The notes under the pieces were generated by a model that ran no database searches, was not told the DNA's origin, and saw only the letters and a program-made list of their open reading frames with translations. The position numbers and the translations under genes were made by a program. Positions 47,966 to 60,074 of a stretch of 64,000 nt of DNA are shown in pieces. Position 1 is the stretch's first letter. Each line of letters starts with the position of its first letter. This DNA is from Vanilla planifolia (Eukaryota > Streptophyta > Magnoliopsida > Asparagales > Orchidaceae). Location of the stretch: NCBI GenBank assembly GCA_023846275.1, contig CM043874.1, forward strand, positions 23,464,630 through 23,528,629, in the 5' to 3' direction.

Positions 47966-49900
47966 TGTTATAGTTAACTTTTTAGCAAATATTTTTTAAA
48001 ATCTTCTAGTGCAAATAAACCTTAATATAGTTAATGCATAGGGCTGGTGACCCCTTTATTCTCCAAAGTTGATATTCAAATTGAGAGTCATGATACCTCA
48101 ATTTCATTATCATGCTCATTGTGCACCTCTACAATGAACCACAACACTTCACAAATACCTAATTGATTTAGGAATTTGTTCACCTTAAACTTAGGTAGCT
48201 CATCAATATGCACTAGTGTATACATGGCAACAAAGCAATCTTTAAATAAAGCCATATATATTCACATACTAAACTCATAATATTCATGACCAAATCCATC
48301 ATAAGGGACAACTTAAGTTAAAATAGCAAAGTCTAGTAATAAAAAGTTTATATTATCCCATTTCGATTAATTCACATATTAGAGTCATAAGGAAACAACA
48401 TCAATATCATCAAAGTAAAAGATGAAAATAAAACTAATAAATAAATAACTACTCAACTAAAAATCCAAGATCTCTAGCTTATAAGAAAGCTCCAACATCC
48501 CCAATCCTACATGCAAAAATAAATGGGAGAAAGTCAGAGCTCAATAAACAATTATTAACTTATACTATAAATATAACATGTGGCAATGCACGATAACAAA
48601 TATGCAAGATCATATTATAATTAATATCATGATCAAATACATCAATAAATGCATGACAACCACTAAGTGAATAATACATTTGATTAGATGCAACCAATTT
48701 GATACTTAATATCCAACTAACATAAAGTATCCCTTAATCCCATGAGAACTAAGGGAAGGTTTAACCATCATAAATCACACTAAGAGAATATGTCACACAA
48801 TCTAACACATCTCTTTCAGTTATTCCAATCATGCAAGTCTCAAATCAAGAAATATGGCACTCCCATATAGACTGTCAATCTCGTAAGCCTTTGATTAAGA
48901 AATTTGGCACTCCAATCTTGGTCATAACAATCTCATAAATCTCTAACAAAAAAATTTGGTACTCTCCTCTAGGCTGTATAAATCTCATAAGCCATTAATC
49001 AAGAATTCTATTACTCCCTTCTAGGTTATATCTACCCTCTAGCTTGAGTGCCCATAATATGGGGTACATTGTATTAAATATTATCTTCATTAAGATTGTC
49101 ATGATTGTTATATTAACAATATCTAAACACACTAATCTAACTTCTAGGGTTAATTTACCATCTAGAGTACTCTTAAGGTTTTTCTTAAAACCTTTATTAA
49201 TTATTTGGAATTTGTATCTACTATTTAAGATACTCTACATTTATTTATACCTTAATCTAATTATTTACATTACCTTACAAGTCTAAATGTTATCCAAATA
49301 ATTATTCTTTACTTTTAACTTTATTTAGAATCCTATCTAAGACCACCTTACCTACCTAGCTTAATATCCCTCAAGCCCACATTCTTGGCTCTATTATTGA
49401 GCACATATCCTAATTTGTATTTAATCTTACACATTTGGGTTTAAATGAATTCTACTAATGACTCTCATGCTTCATAGGTAAGCCTAAACCACTACACTTA
49501 TCCAAACATCTCTTTTAAGCTATACACAACCACCACACTATATTTAGAATGTGCACCCATAGCCTAAAAGGCTAAATAAGGTCACTCAATATCTTATCCA
49601 AGTAACCAATTCATGCTTAGGGTTTAGCCAACTTCACAAGAACAACTAGCCCCTTGGTCGAGCATAGATTTAATTCTAAGGTTAACTTTGAGTTGTCCAT
49701 CCTCTATCAAATGCCTAAACAAAGAGCTTCACTAACACAAGGCCTTAACCAAAGTATGCACAAAGTCTCATAAGTGCTTATATTCTCTTTTATTCCCAGT
49801 TCTATATATGGAGTACACTATGCTTTCCTTAAAACCCCATTCTTATTAAGAGCAAGCTTGTGCATTAATGTTAACCTAAGGAAGGGAATTTGTAAATTTA
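47966..49900 (+). mobile_element. LTR copy C of the TGTCAC family
   Basis: It begins TGTTATAGTTAACTTTTTAG at 47966, directly after a mostly purine stretch (taagagctggaggag), as expected for an LTR following a polypurine tract. TGTTAT is TGTCAC with two C-to-T type changes. It shares ggtgacccctttattctcc (48050), acatgcaaaaataaatggg (48512) and ttagggtttagccaac (49620) with copies A, B and F. Text fades at about 49900, so it is shorter than A and B. Confidence 0.55.
48825..49032. repeat. 52-bp tandem repeat, four units, inside LTR copy C
   Basis: Units start at about 48825, 48876, 48928 and 48980. Each reads approximately aatctcataagccttt, then aatcaagaaatttggcactc, then ccatctaggctgt. Unit lengths of about 52 bp are constant. 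Copy A has a looser version of the same phrases at 13980-14160 (ctcataagtct..., ctcatgagatcctt..., ctagcact), so the repetition may predate the split of the copies. Confidence 0.7.
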
Positions 49901-52900
49901 TTATAGTAAGAAAGTAAAGGATTATTGATTTCATACATTACCTACAATGGTAAAGTAAAAGGGTTCATATAAAGGCATGCAATTAAAGATCTATACTAAG
50001 ATAAGACCACTACAAAATAAAATTAAGATAAGTAATCTTTGTATAATTGGTTTATATGTGTGAAATTATCTTGTATGTTTTTAGTAACTGTGTTAGGAAT
50101 AATTAGAGTTGAAATTAGAAAAGAACTTGAGGTTACTAGAAATCCTTGTTATAATGATATTATTTGCTATTGATTGAGTTCACATTATTTGATGTTGCCA
50201 ATAATTTTTTATAGAAGTTGTTATGTAGATGCATGCTATAAAAACATGTTATGGACAATTGAGAAAAAATGGAAAAGTGATATTCAAAAGAAAATGGAAC
50301 ATAATGTGAACAAAAAATGTAAGGTAAAAAAGAACTAAGTTATAGAAAAGGTTGAGCGAAAGGGTAGACATGATTTTTTTAAAAAAACAAAAAAACACGT
50401 GGTGGTTATCTAAAGTGGCTAACCTACTCTCTAAAATAATATGTTTTGAAAGTAAGTTCACAATCTGGAATATTGTCTTGTAGATGTAGCATTAAATAAG
50501 CCATTGTTATGGATAGTGTTATTTGGAATAACTAGTTTCATGGAGTATGCCCAAATTGATTTGAAAATATGAATAGGTCTAGATTTAAAATCAACAAAAA
50601 GAGAAAATGAATTAAGCAAAGGTAAGTGAAAAGAGTTAGAAGATATTTACAAATTTTCTTAAAAATAAAAGACAAGTTTTTAAAGAAATTAAAACAAAAA
50701 TTGGTACTTATTACATATCACATGTTATTCACCTAAGAATGACCTAGCATGTGACACAACATAAGATTGTTTATTTTACATTCATAATGCATTGTTTTAT
50801 TCACTAAGCCAATGATAGTTGATTTAACTTTTTTTTGTGAAGTAATGTTTCAAATCTAGATGAGACATAACATAGAATTATAGGAGAGAAGTGAAAGTGA
50901 TAGCTCATTTTTTTATTTATGTTATGGTTCAATTTATTTACTATCATGTTCTCTAAGCTATTTGACGACTTGTTATGAATTTGAGTAGTATGGAAGTCAT
51001 TTAGTACACCATTATGATATGTGAACTTAATATTTTAAAAGAAATGTAGAAGTGTTGTATTGCTTCTATTGTGGTTTTCTAATTGTGATTTCAATTTATT
51101 GCCTTCAAAATTTATCTTCCATGGTTATATTTATAAAAGAATGTTTTCAAAATCAATTTAAGAAAGAGATTCCATAACCCCACATAGGAAACACAGATGA
51201 GGAATTCTACAAAATGCCAAGAAAACAAGTCCAAACTCCTTTTTCATTCAATGGCATGGCTTTCAATGTATCACATGTTAAACCTCAACTCAAAATCAAG
51301 TGACAAAAATATCCTTCCTAAAAAAACATGGAAAAAAATAAAAAAATATACATAAAAGGATAAAAAAGTTGTGAAGCTCTTATATATGTTGCCCATTAAA
51401 ACTTATAATGAACTAAAAATTTAATAAACAAAATAAAAGCCAAATAAGATCTACTATATCAACTTAATCATCTTAATGTAGCCCATCTAGACACAAGTTA
51501 TGTATAATAAATGCATACTTAACTTTATTGAGTTTATTATATATGTAAAAATGTTGATTGATCACATGCTTATGTGCTTCATATCTTGCTGCATAATAGG
51601 ATACAAGATTTTATATGACACTTATATGTTTACATTAAATGATGGAAATAACATGTTAATTTAAAGTTGGTAATTGAAGTACATAGTCTTGAATAGATAA
51701 AAGAATGGATTAAAAATATAAAAATCTGAAAACTTTATGGATATATGGAAAATGTTAAAAAAATAAGGAGTTATTTTTTGGGACAAGAATATTCTTTGTA
51801 TATCAAGGTATAAACCTCTAGATAATTGGTTAGTCATAATGATTTTTAAGACTTGTCCAATTGACTAGTTTCATCTCTTAACCACATTTTTGACCTTTGA
51901 CATATAAGCATCTAGGAGATAAGTTTCTTAATACATATGGTATTTATTATTAGAGATACTCAGGTACATAAATTAACAAATACTAAAATGGAGATTTTTT
52001 AAGGCATATTATCCATTCACATATTTATCAAATATTTTTAATTTATAAATTTCTTTCCTGCATGATCTTTTATAATATTGCTAACTTAATTCATTATATA
52101 TTTTGTGTTACTTTGTATTGTAGATTTATCTATTGAGTTAATAGTTAGTTCCTCTTACTGTCTCCAATTTTATAGGTATTTCTCATTCATGGAATGTCTT
52201 ACATTGCAGGAAAGAGTGAGGAATAAATAACTAGAAAGTTTTGTTTTATTTTTGTACATCAAAGGAAGAAAAAATAAATCTAGTATGTTTTGTAGATTAC
52301 ATAAACATATGTATAATGATGGATTTTGCAAATATGTAGAGTAGAATTTGTTAATATGCTTTAATTCCAATTTCGTATTATGAAAATTTATGTTCCATTT
52401 ATTTTATAAAAAAATCAAAACGAACAAATTAAGAATAAAAGAAAATAAGGAAAATGTCAACTATTCATGTTGCAATTCATCTATGACATCATCAGTTTTG
52501 TCACCCTTGGTCTATAAGACACATCTCTTAATTTTTTCTAATTAAATCCTGGTGTAATAGTTCAAGGTGTGATAGTGATTATGCATCATGTTAATGTTGT
52601 TTTAAATATACATTCAATCATTGAGGGTCAAACAATATATTAGTAGATAAGAATTTTAAATTTTGAAAATATAATTGATTCAAGAGCAATGGAGTTATCT
52701 TATTATCAATATTATACACAGGATCAAAATTTGTGAACCTTTCATGATGTTTGGATTTTAAAATGTTTTTGTTACCTTCTTTAAATGTTGTTCACTTTTT
52801 TATGTGTGATACCTAGAGGTTATTTTTTTTATCTTTTTCATCTTAAATTCACAAGGTTTTGGTTAGTTACCAAAATAATTTAAGATGAATTTATTATGAA

Positions 52901-52950
52901 TCTTGAATGTGTGATCAAACATCTTAGTAAAAATTGAAGAAAAGACAAGT
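49900..52950. other. AT-rich DNA, no recognisable gene
   Basis: Stops in all frames. The open frames at 50249-50461 and 52170-52370 (minus) are rich in Phe and Leu because of T-rich text and show no motif. The pol part of the gag relic at 53 kb would be expected here on the minus strand but could not be read. The stretch 51111-51170 resembles 37214-37272. Confidence 0.4.
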
Positions 52951-53760
52951 TTGCTATGTTGTTGTAGCTTCAATTATCTATAAGATTAATGTTTTCCATT
53001 ACTCCTATTCCTTTATGTAGGATAATTAGGATAAGGTCAATATTTTATGATATATTTTTGCACTTTTTGTCATTATTGGTGTCATAAGTTATACCCATGA
53101 GTTAAAATTCTTCTTAGATTAATTTCCTAAATTGACTTTATGTTACTTCTCTAATAATGTCACTTCTTAGATAAGCATTCCATTAGGCTAACACATTACT
53201 CATCATTTTTAATAGAGCATACACCACTTTTCTCAATTGACAAATAGTCATATAGAGAGAATTTTTTTATAGTTGATCCAACCAAGTATCTAATTTATTT
53301 GCATCTATTCCATCATAAATTAGCAAATCAAGTATAACATCTACCTTGAAAAGATGTTATCGATTCCTATGCATTGAAAGAATGATATTGATGACATCTC
53401 ATCATTATGTCTAACCATTTTGAGATTATACTTAATCTAAAAATCTTCTAATTAAGAGTATTTTATTAATAAAAATTTTTTAGATCTATCATAAAAAGAG
53501 ATTAAGATTTTAGTATCATCTCTATCAACAATTACATTTTTTGGTTAAGAGAGCTACCTATGTCTCCAAGCTTGATAGTGAAATAATTGATATAGTCTCC
53601 TAAAACTAAAGCTACTCCAATCTCCTAATTCTTTTATATAGGTTGCTTTTCAACTATTTCTTCTTTACACCTACCATTAGTTTTGGATCAAAGCACTTTG
53701 ATATTAAAAATAATATGATTTGTCTATGACGTGTTCTTATCCTGAGCCTTCATCAATAAT
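52950..53760 (-). pseudogene. Retrotransposon gag (capsid) relic
   Basis: The minus strand keeps one long coding-like run between about 53345 and 53000: DGIDANKLDTWLDQL, then a frame-shifted SLYMTICQLRKVVYALLKMM, then WNAYLRSDIIREVT and SQFRKLI.EEF. This is the capsid pattern of plant LTR retrotransposon gag: (F)DG..D...L..W....E.YF......K...A...L...A..WW......R.....TW..F...I...F. Only isolated stops replace Trp-like positions. No knuckle, protease or RT was found next to it, so it is a fragment. Confidence 0.6.
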
Positions 53761-54039
53761 ATTCTTTTTAGAGTAGTAATAATAGAAATGAAAGTACAAT
53801 AATGGTAAAGAGTAATTGAATAATTTGAAAAAGAAGAAGATTATGACACAAGAAGATTAAATTTTTTAAGAAGTTTTCTTATAAAGTGTTCTAAATTTAT
53901 GAAGTTATGATTCCTAAAAGTTTAAATTTTTATACATCCTTTTTATCCTTTTATATTGAAGTTTAGATATAATATTTAATTATGAAATAAAAAATATGTG
54001 ATTTTAACCAAGAATATAAAAATTCTCTAAATTTCATAA

Positions 54040-55490
54040 ATTCTACAAGTCCAGTGTCTGACTACATGCTTGCTCATGCCCTCATATCTTATGAATGCAC
54101 CAAGGGACTTTTCATGCATGTGAGTACTATTCTCATGACAGACTACCCTCCACGTGCATGTTGGCTAAAGTGATGAGCTAGGTGGGTTATAAAGTGCATG
54201 TACAGCACACATGTGTCCATCCTACATGATTACATGTGCCAACATGCACGGGCATCCAACGTGTCATGTCATTTCTTGTGATTACTTGTGTCTTTTTTTA
54301 TGAAGCCTGCAATGACCTCTATGCACAACCAAGCACATGGCTCCTACTATTTCGTGCAATAATGACAATTTTTGTCATTTTTTTTCTTTAGTGATTGTTT
54401 TCATCATTTTGGATTTAATAAGCTTGGAATTGATCTCTTTATAAAGGGATGATAAACTAATATCAAGCCATACTAGGGGATATACCCCTCATATCCAATC
54501 CCTCCCTTAAATCTATTAGGTTTTTTATGTTAAGTTTATGATTAGGTTATTATATAGTAATTTTAAGCATCTTTTTTTGTAAAGAAGAGTCAAGATCTAA
54601 GTTGTTCTCCTTAATTGGAATTTAACAACTAATGCTTATTTTGAAACCATGGTTTTATAATGCTAAAACCATCAATATGTTTTAGCTTTAAATTTAACCC
54701 TTCTTTTGACTCTTGTTAAATCCCTCTAGCATTGTGACTTTTTTATTATCACTTTTTCTCTATTATAATTAAGCCTCACACATGTGAAAGCTTCATGAGC
54801 TCAACAAGATTGTGCTATCATGATTTGAGAAGTACATAAGAAAGAGAGTGAGAGAAAGAGAGATAATAGAATCTAGCCCTTCTTAAATTAGTCTATTTGC
54901 CAAGCTTCCATCAATCGATGAGATTTTTTGCTATTAGGAGTCAGAATGAGGATGTGTTTAGAGAGGAAATGTGAGGGATTCTTAGGGAGTGTGATTTCTT
55001 AATTAAAGTATCATTTAATTTGTTAGATGTGAAATATAGTATATCATTCATAGAAATATTAATCAAAAGCTCAATTATAAGTTCATTAAATCATCTCAAA
55101 ATTTATATTTAAGAAAAAATCAAGAAAAAAGTCAAAATGACAAAAGTCATAAAGTAGCATGATGTGACAAGAATGTTGCACAGAGGCTCATTGTATATGC
55201 ACTAGAGTGTGTGTGACAATGCACAAGTCCTGTGGCTATGAGTAGAGGTACCGACACACATGCAAGAAGGTACAACATCCAAGATGCCCACAAAGGGTAA
55301 CCAAGAATGTGTACCACATGTGCATGTGTCATGTGTCATGGCTCCTTCTATTGCACATGGTCTACTTGCACAATAGTTAAACGAACCAAGTCATGTGATC
55401 TACTTGTGCTTAAGTGGGCATTATTCATGCACATGTCAGCAACTTGATTGTACATGTGTGTACAATAACTCGCTTGTGTAGATAGAACCT
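54040..55490. other. Two TG/CA-rich segments flanking an AT-rich core
   Basis: At 54050-54330 and 55150-55490 the text is richer in G and C than its surroundings and is crowded with catg, tgtg and cacatg (for example cacatgtgcatgtgtcatg at 55317). Such text is expected when CG-rich DNA is deaminated to TG and CA. Between them lies a possible TATA box (ctctttataaaggg, about 54438) and a GA-rich stretch (54840-54870). They may be parts of an LTR or a degraded gene promoter; neither can be shown. Confidence 0.35.
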
Positions 55491-56286
55491 TACAACATAG
55501 ATTTTGTGATGGTAGATTTTTTAGTCAACACTTCTCATATTTTTCAAAAAATAAAATAATAGTTATTTTGTAATTAAAACAATTATATCCAGGAGAAGGG
55601 TGAATAAAGATAATTCTTATCAATTAAAAAATTTATCTTTTTGTGACAAAAATTATTTTCTCTTTCTTTCTTCATTATTTATTCGATTTTCTCAGACTTC
55701 AATTTCATTATTGTGACTCTAAAAATAAGGTCTACTATCAAGGGATTTGGGTAAGAAAACCACATAAAAAGATCAATAACTATAGCTCATGGGGTGAAAA
55801 GTATAAAAGGAAATCTTGTTGCTCTTATCTTCGACTGTCTTGCAAGTCAACCAGTGGTTTGGAGATGACTGGTGGAAACTAATTGATCGAAATCTTGAAA
55901 AACAATATGTAGGTCACCTTAATAATATAGAAATCATGTAAAGGTTAAAAATCTACTCAAAAAAACTCTTGCGATAAATTAATAGATGTGACAAATGAAT
56001 AATAATTGTCTATGTATATATATGTGTATATTTGTGTTTTTTTTGGGTAACTAAGATGACATGAGAAACCAAAGCATGGTTATAAGAATTGTTCTTCATG
56101 ATATCAATTAAAAAACTTGTAATTAAGAAAAAATACTTAGAGGATGATTGTGAAATGTGACTCATTTATGGTTGATTCAATTTAGTACAACTTTAATGAA
56201 CATATAGCATTTTGTACAACTTAGAAAATTTCAATTAATATGACAAAGGATAACATGTATATATTGAGAATTAAAATTTCTTTGGT
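55490..56286. other. Unassigned sequence with one small open frame
   Basis: A + frame of 79 codons (55643-55882) ends in a basic, Cys-containing tail (KYKRKSCCSYLRLSCKS). I do not recognise it and see no promoter or splice evidence; it could be a fragment of a transposon or gene. The rest is AT-rich. Confidence 0.3.
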
Positions 56287-56580
56287 AGAGAATAGGCCCT
56301 AATCAAAGCACATTTAGGTGATGCAGTAATTAGAGTTCTAATTAGGGTGAGAACAACTACAAATTATTTGAATAGAAAGATGCTTTTTATCTTATTCACT
56401 TAATAGAGTTTAAATACTACACAATAACAACTTTTTCTAAAAGTATAAACTACCACAACTAATTACATCAAAATAATTGGACCAATTAATCAAAAGATAT
56501 TTAATAATTGAAAATTACTAGTTAGTTCCATGTTACTTCATGCAAAATAATTTTAATTTGGTTTTAGAACTTCTTGCTCA
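56287..56580 (-). repeat. 3' LTR of the minus-strand gypsy element
   Basis: It aligns along its length with 60075-60373. Shared blocks on the + strand: cctaatcaaa, gtaattagagttct, atttgaatagaaa, tatcttattca, gagtttaaat, aaaagtataaa and aatttggt. Length about 294 bp against 299. The two LTRs differ at perhaps a quarter of positions and by indels, so insertion was long ago. Ends are set by loss of similarity; no clear target-site duplication was seen. Confidence 0.8.
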
Positions 56581-56629
56581 ATAATGAAATCTCCATTTTT
56601 TGAAAGTGGTTACAATTTAGAATTTGTTA

Positions 56630-57560
56630 TGTGAACCTCACCAATATGCCTCTTAAGCATGGACACATGAAACATTAGGAGTATCCAAAAACCAAAAGGA
56701 AGAGGTAGCTTGTAAAATATAGGAACAATTCATTCTTTAACTACATAAGGGTTATAATATTGACTAGTGAGTTTTTGAAAAGTTTGCTTAAAGACTGACT
56801 GTTGTAGATAAGGTTGGAGTTTGAGAAAGACCATATTGCCTACTTGGAATTTAATATCCCATATTTTTTCATTGACCCATTATTTCATTTGGTTATTGGT
56901 ATTAGATAAAATTGTTCTAAGTTATTTTAGCAAAGGATTGTAGTCAAGTAGTTGTTCCATTTCATGTATTGGACAGGTGCCATCATGATACTAGGAAATT
57001 GTAAGTAATGTTTGACCATGGAGAGCTTGGAAATATGTCATACATATGGAGGCATCATGAGTGGTATTGTACCATAGTTTAGCCCAAGAAAGATAAGAAG
57101 ATCATTTGTGGCATCCCTTGTGAACAAAGCTCTAAGGTATTGCTCCAAACACTATTTGATAACCTTTCATTAGCCATCTATTTGAAAGTGATATGCTAAA
57201 CTAAACTTCAACTTGGTGCCAAAAAATTTGAAAAATTCTTGATAAAGAAGACAAAAGAAAATTGTGCCTTGATCACTGATGATATGCCATGGCTTGTCAT
57301 GGAGCTTTATCACTCCCTAAACAAATTTTTTAACCACTATCTTGCAGGTTTATGGATGAGATAAAGGTTGCAAGTAGGTGTATTTAATAAGCTTATCTAC
57401 AACAATAAAGATAGCAAGCTTAACATTAGAAGTTGGAAGTTCATGGATGAAGTCAATAATGATATCATCACATACGTGACATGGGACTTGCAATGGTTGA
57501 AGTAGACCTACATTTGACAAAGAATAAATCTTAAGCCACTAACACACTTAACAAAAAGCT
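56630..57560 (-). pseudogene. Gypsy integrase, nearly continuous but with stops
   Basis: The minus strand reads GLLQPLQVPCHVCDDIIIDF, HELPTSNVKLAIFIVVDKLI (usually DFI.GLP.S.G...ILVVVDRLSKYAHF), KLHDKPWHIISDQGTIF (usually LHG.P.SIVSDRD..F), FGTKLKFSLAYHFQIDG (usually GT.LK.S.AYHPQTDGQ), CLEQYLRALF, VGNMVFLKLQPYLQQSV and KLPLPFGFWILLMFHVSMLK. The first and second Asp of the D,D,E triad can be seen (IIIDF, ISDQG); the Glu after QTDGQ is at or beyond a stop. Confidence 0.85.
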
Positions 57561-58299
57561 ACATAATCCTTCACTGTGTTGTACATAGATGACCAATAAA
57601 ATTGTTGAGTCCATCATTTATATGTTTGAAGCACACCCAATGTCTACCATTGTTGGAATCATGAAACTCTTATAATAATTGTTGAGCAATGGTGGATGTA
57701 GAAGGAACCACTACCCAATTTTTTTAGTAAAGTAAATCATTCTATCATAAAAAAAAGTTTGTCTAGTTTTTCACATGCTTGGTTGCTGATATTTTGCATA
57801 TAAGGATTGACTTTGACTTTGGATTTGATTACATCCCAAATATGTCCTGAGACATAACATTAGAATCGAGACTTGGGCTGCTCACCACCCTTAACAATGC
57901 ATTAGCTACACTATTTTGCTTTTTTAGTTTATAAATTATCTCATAGGCATTATCACCAAGTAGTTTGGAAACCTATTTTTATTACTCTGGAATTGTGATA
58001 TGTTATTCTAGTAAGTATTTGAGATTTTGTTGATCTGTTTGGATAAAGTTTTGCTACCTACCAAGTATAGCTACCAAGTCTAAGTTGTTTGAATTATTGC
58101 TAACATCTCCTTAGCATACATGGACCATGCTTATTTCGTGATTCCTAGCAATTTACTCTTGAATGCAATGAGCCAACCTTGTTGTATAAGAATAACTCCT
58201 ATACCATCATTGAAGGAATCTGATTCAATGACAAATGGTTCATTGAAATTTGGCAATGCAAGTGTCAAAGTTGAAGTCATGACATTTTTGAGTTTCTAA

Positions 58300-58890
58300 A
58301 AAGCCTGGTCAGCTTCGTTTATCCAACCAAACTTTCCTTTCTTTAAGAGGTTAGTTAGGGGATGGGCTATAACTTCATATTCACAAAAAAAAAAAACTTT
58401 CAGTAGTAACCTGTGAAGCCTAAAATGAACACAACTTAAAAATATTAGTAGACCTAAGCCAATCAAGCATGGCCTTACTTTTGCTTTGGACCACCATAAC
58501 TTCTTATGCAGTACTAATGTAAGCCAAATATTCCGACTCTTGTCACCCAAATGCACATTTGCTCAATTTAAGAAAAATTTGATGTTGCTTTAACAATTCA
58601 AAAGTTTTTTTTTTGTCATGTTCAAGATGCATGTTCCAATTGGTTCTATAAATTAATGTGTCATTAAAAACCAACAAAAATTTGTAAAGGGATGGAACAT
58701 GGAGTTCATAATGGCTTGAATAGCATAACGGCATTGAAAGGGCCAAGGGAACAACCAAGTATTCATAATGGCCATTGTGAGTGTAAAATGAAGTTTTGTG
58801 AACATGTGAGGGTTGGAGATGTACTTGGTGAAATCCAACCTTTAAGTTGAGCTTGGCAAAATATTGGGCTCCATAGAGCTAGTCAAGCTT
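58300..58890 (-). pseudogene. Gypsy reverse transcriptase, palm and connection
   Basis: Overlapping open pieces give TKLHFTLTMAIMNTWLFPW (usually KTAF.TH.GHYE.LVMPFGL), KFLLVFNDTLIYRTNW (usually KFVLVFFDDILIYS..W), HLEHDKKKTFELLKQHQIFL, KLSKCAFG, and PLTNLLKKGKFGWINEADQAF (usually PLT.LLKK..F.W...A..AF). The catalytic pair reads Asn-Asp. The frame changes at least twice within 500 bp. Neighbouring text to about 58900 holds the N-terminal RT motifs in poorer form. Confidence 0.9.
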
Positions 58891-59399
58891 GTCTTTGATA
58901 GTGGGGATGGGAAAATGTTCTTTAATGTTAAATCATTGAGTGTCTTATAATTAGTACAAAATTTTCATGCACTATTTTTTTTTCTTTACAAATAAAGTAA
59001 ATAGAGGAAAATGAGTAGTTGTAGGCAATAAAAGCAACAATTTTAACATGTCCTAAACACATTTTTCAATTTCAAATTTTTGAAAGTGGTCATATCTATA
59101 GGGCCATACATTGATAGGTTTAGTTCCCTCCAAATTTAAGTGATGGTTTATGTCTCGAATGTGTGGTGTTGTATAGGTTCTTAGAATGTCTTCAAATTCC
59201 TACGTAATTGTTTGATATCATGATGAATGCGTTGTAAAGAAGAATTAGTTTAACATTTGGAAACAAATTGCAAATAAACACTCCCATGTTACAAATCTTT
59301 GGAAAAGGCTTTAAGAGATGCACATTGAATTGATTTATTAGCAAGGTCTTCTATCTTGCAAGTTTGGTCACCCCACATAAATCCCATAATTAACTATTT

Positions 59400-59760
59400 C
59401 CAATTACATGCTAATCTTCCCAATTGTTCAAACCAATGGACACTTAACACCAAGTCCTCTCAATAGAAAAGCATATAATGTAAGAATAAATGTAATTCGT
59501 TGGATGATAATAGAGATATTCTCAAAGTTTCCATAGCATGTTAATGATCTACCATTAGCTACCTCAACATTAAAAGGTTTTGTAAGCAAAGCTAGTAGAT
59601 GTAGAATATTGGCCACTCTTTCATTGATAAAATTGTGTAGAAATGCTATCAATGAAAACAACTAGTTTGTAGCGAATGATTGTTTCTTTCACCCTCGTGG
59701 TATGATTTAAGTACCAACCATATAAGACATGGAGAGATATTTCAGGTGGGTTCCTCTACA
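59400..59760 (-). pseudogene. Gypsy aspartic protease, broken
   Basis: PEISLHVLYGWYLNHTTRVK leads into VVFIDSIST (usually LVDSGSTHNFI), and a 77-codon open piece gives FLHNFINERVANIL, LLTKPFNVEVANGRSLTCYG (usually PF.V.V.NG..L.C.G), and ITFILTLYAFLLRGLGV (usually F..DLYVLPL.G.D.VLG). The overlap of two frames at the active site marks a frame shift. Confidence 0.8.
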
Positions 59761-60061
59761 TAATATTTTGGAAAGTCATGATTAGTAGCTTGGATATTAA
59801 TTTGGGTCACCCTACATCAATAATGTCTTAAGTTCTCATCATGGAGTAACAATTTTGACCATTGGAAGAATTTCCCTCAAGTTTGTTTGGTTGTTCTGAA
59901 GGAGTGGTGTGTGGCAAGAGCAAAAGCTTAGAAGTTTTGTTAGTGGGATCTTCAAGTTGATGCAACTTCTTGATCATGCTAAGCTCCATGTGGATGAATT
60001 TTTCAAGCGAACTATTAAGCCTAGCTTAAGATTTTCAATTTGTTTTTTATTAGTTCTCATG

Positions 60062-60073
60062 ACTCTGATACCA
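60062..60073 (-). other. Primer-binding site (initiator tRNA-Met)
   Basis: The minus strand reads TGGTATCAGAGTC, the usual plant initiator-Met-tRNA primer site with at most one or two changes, directly inside the 5' LTR. This fixes element orientation as minus. Confidence 0.8.
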
Positions 60074-60074
60074 A

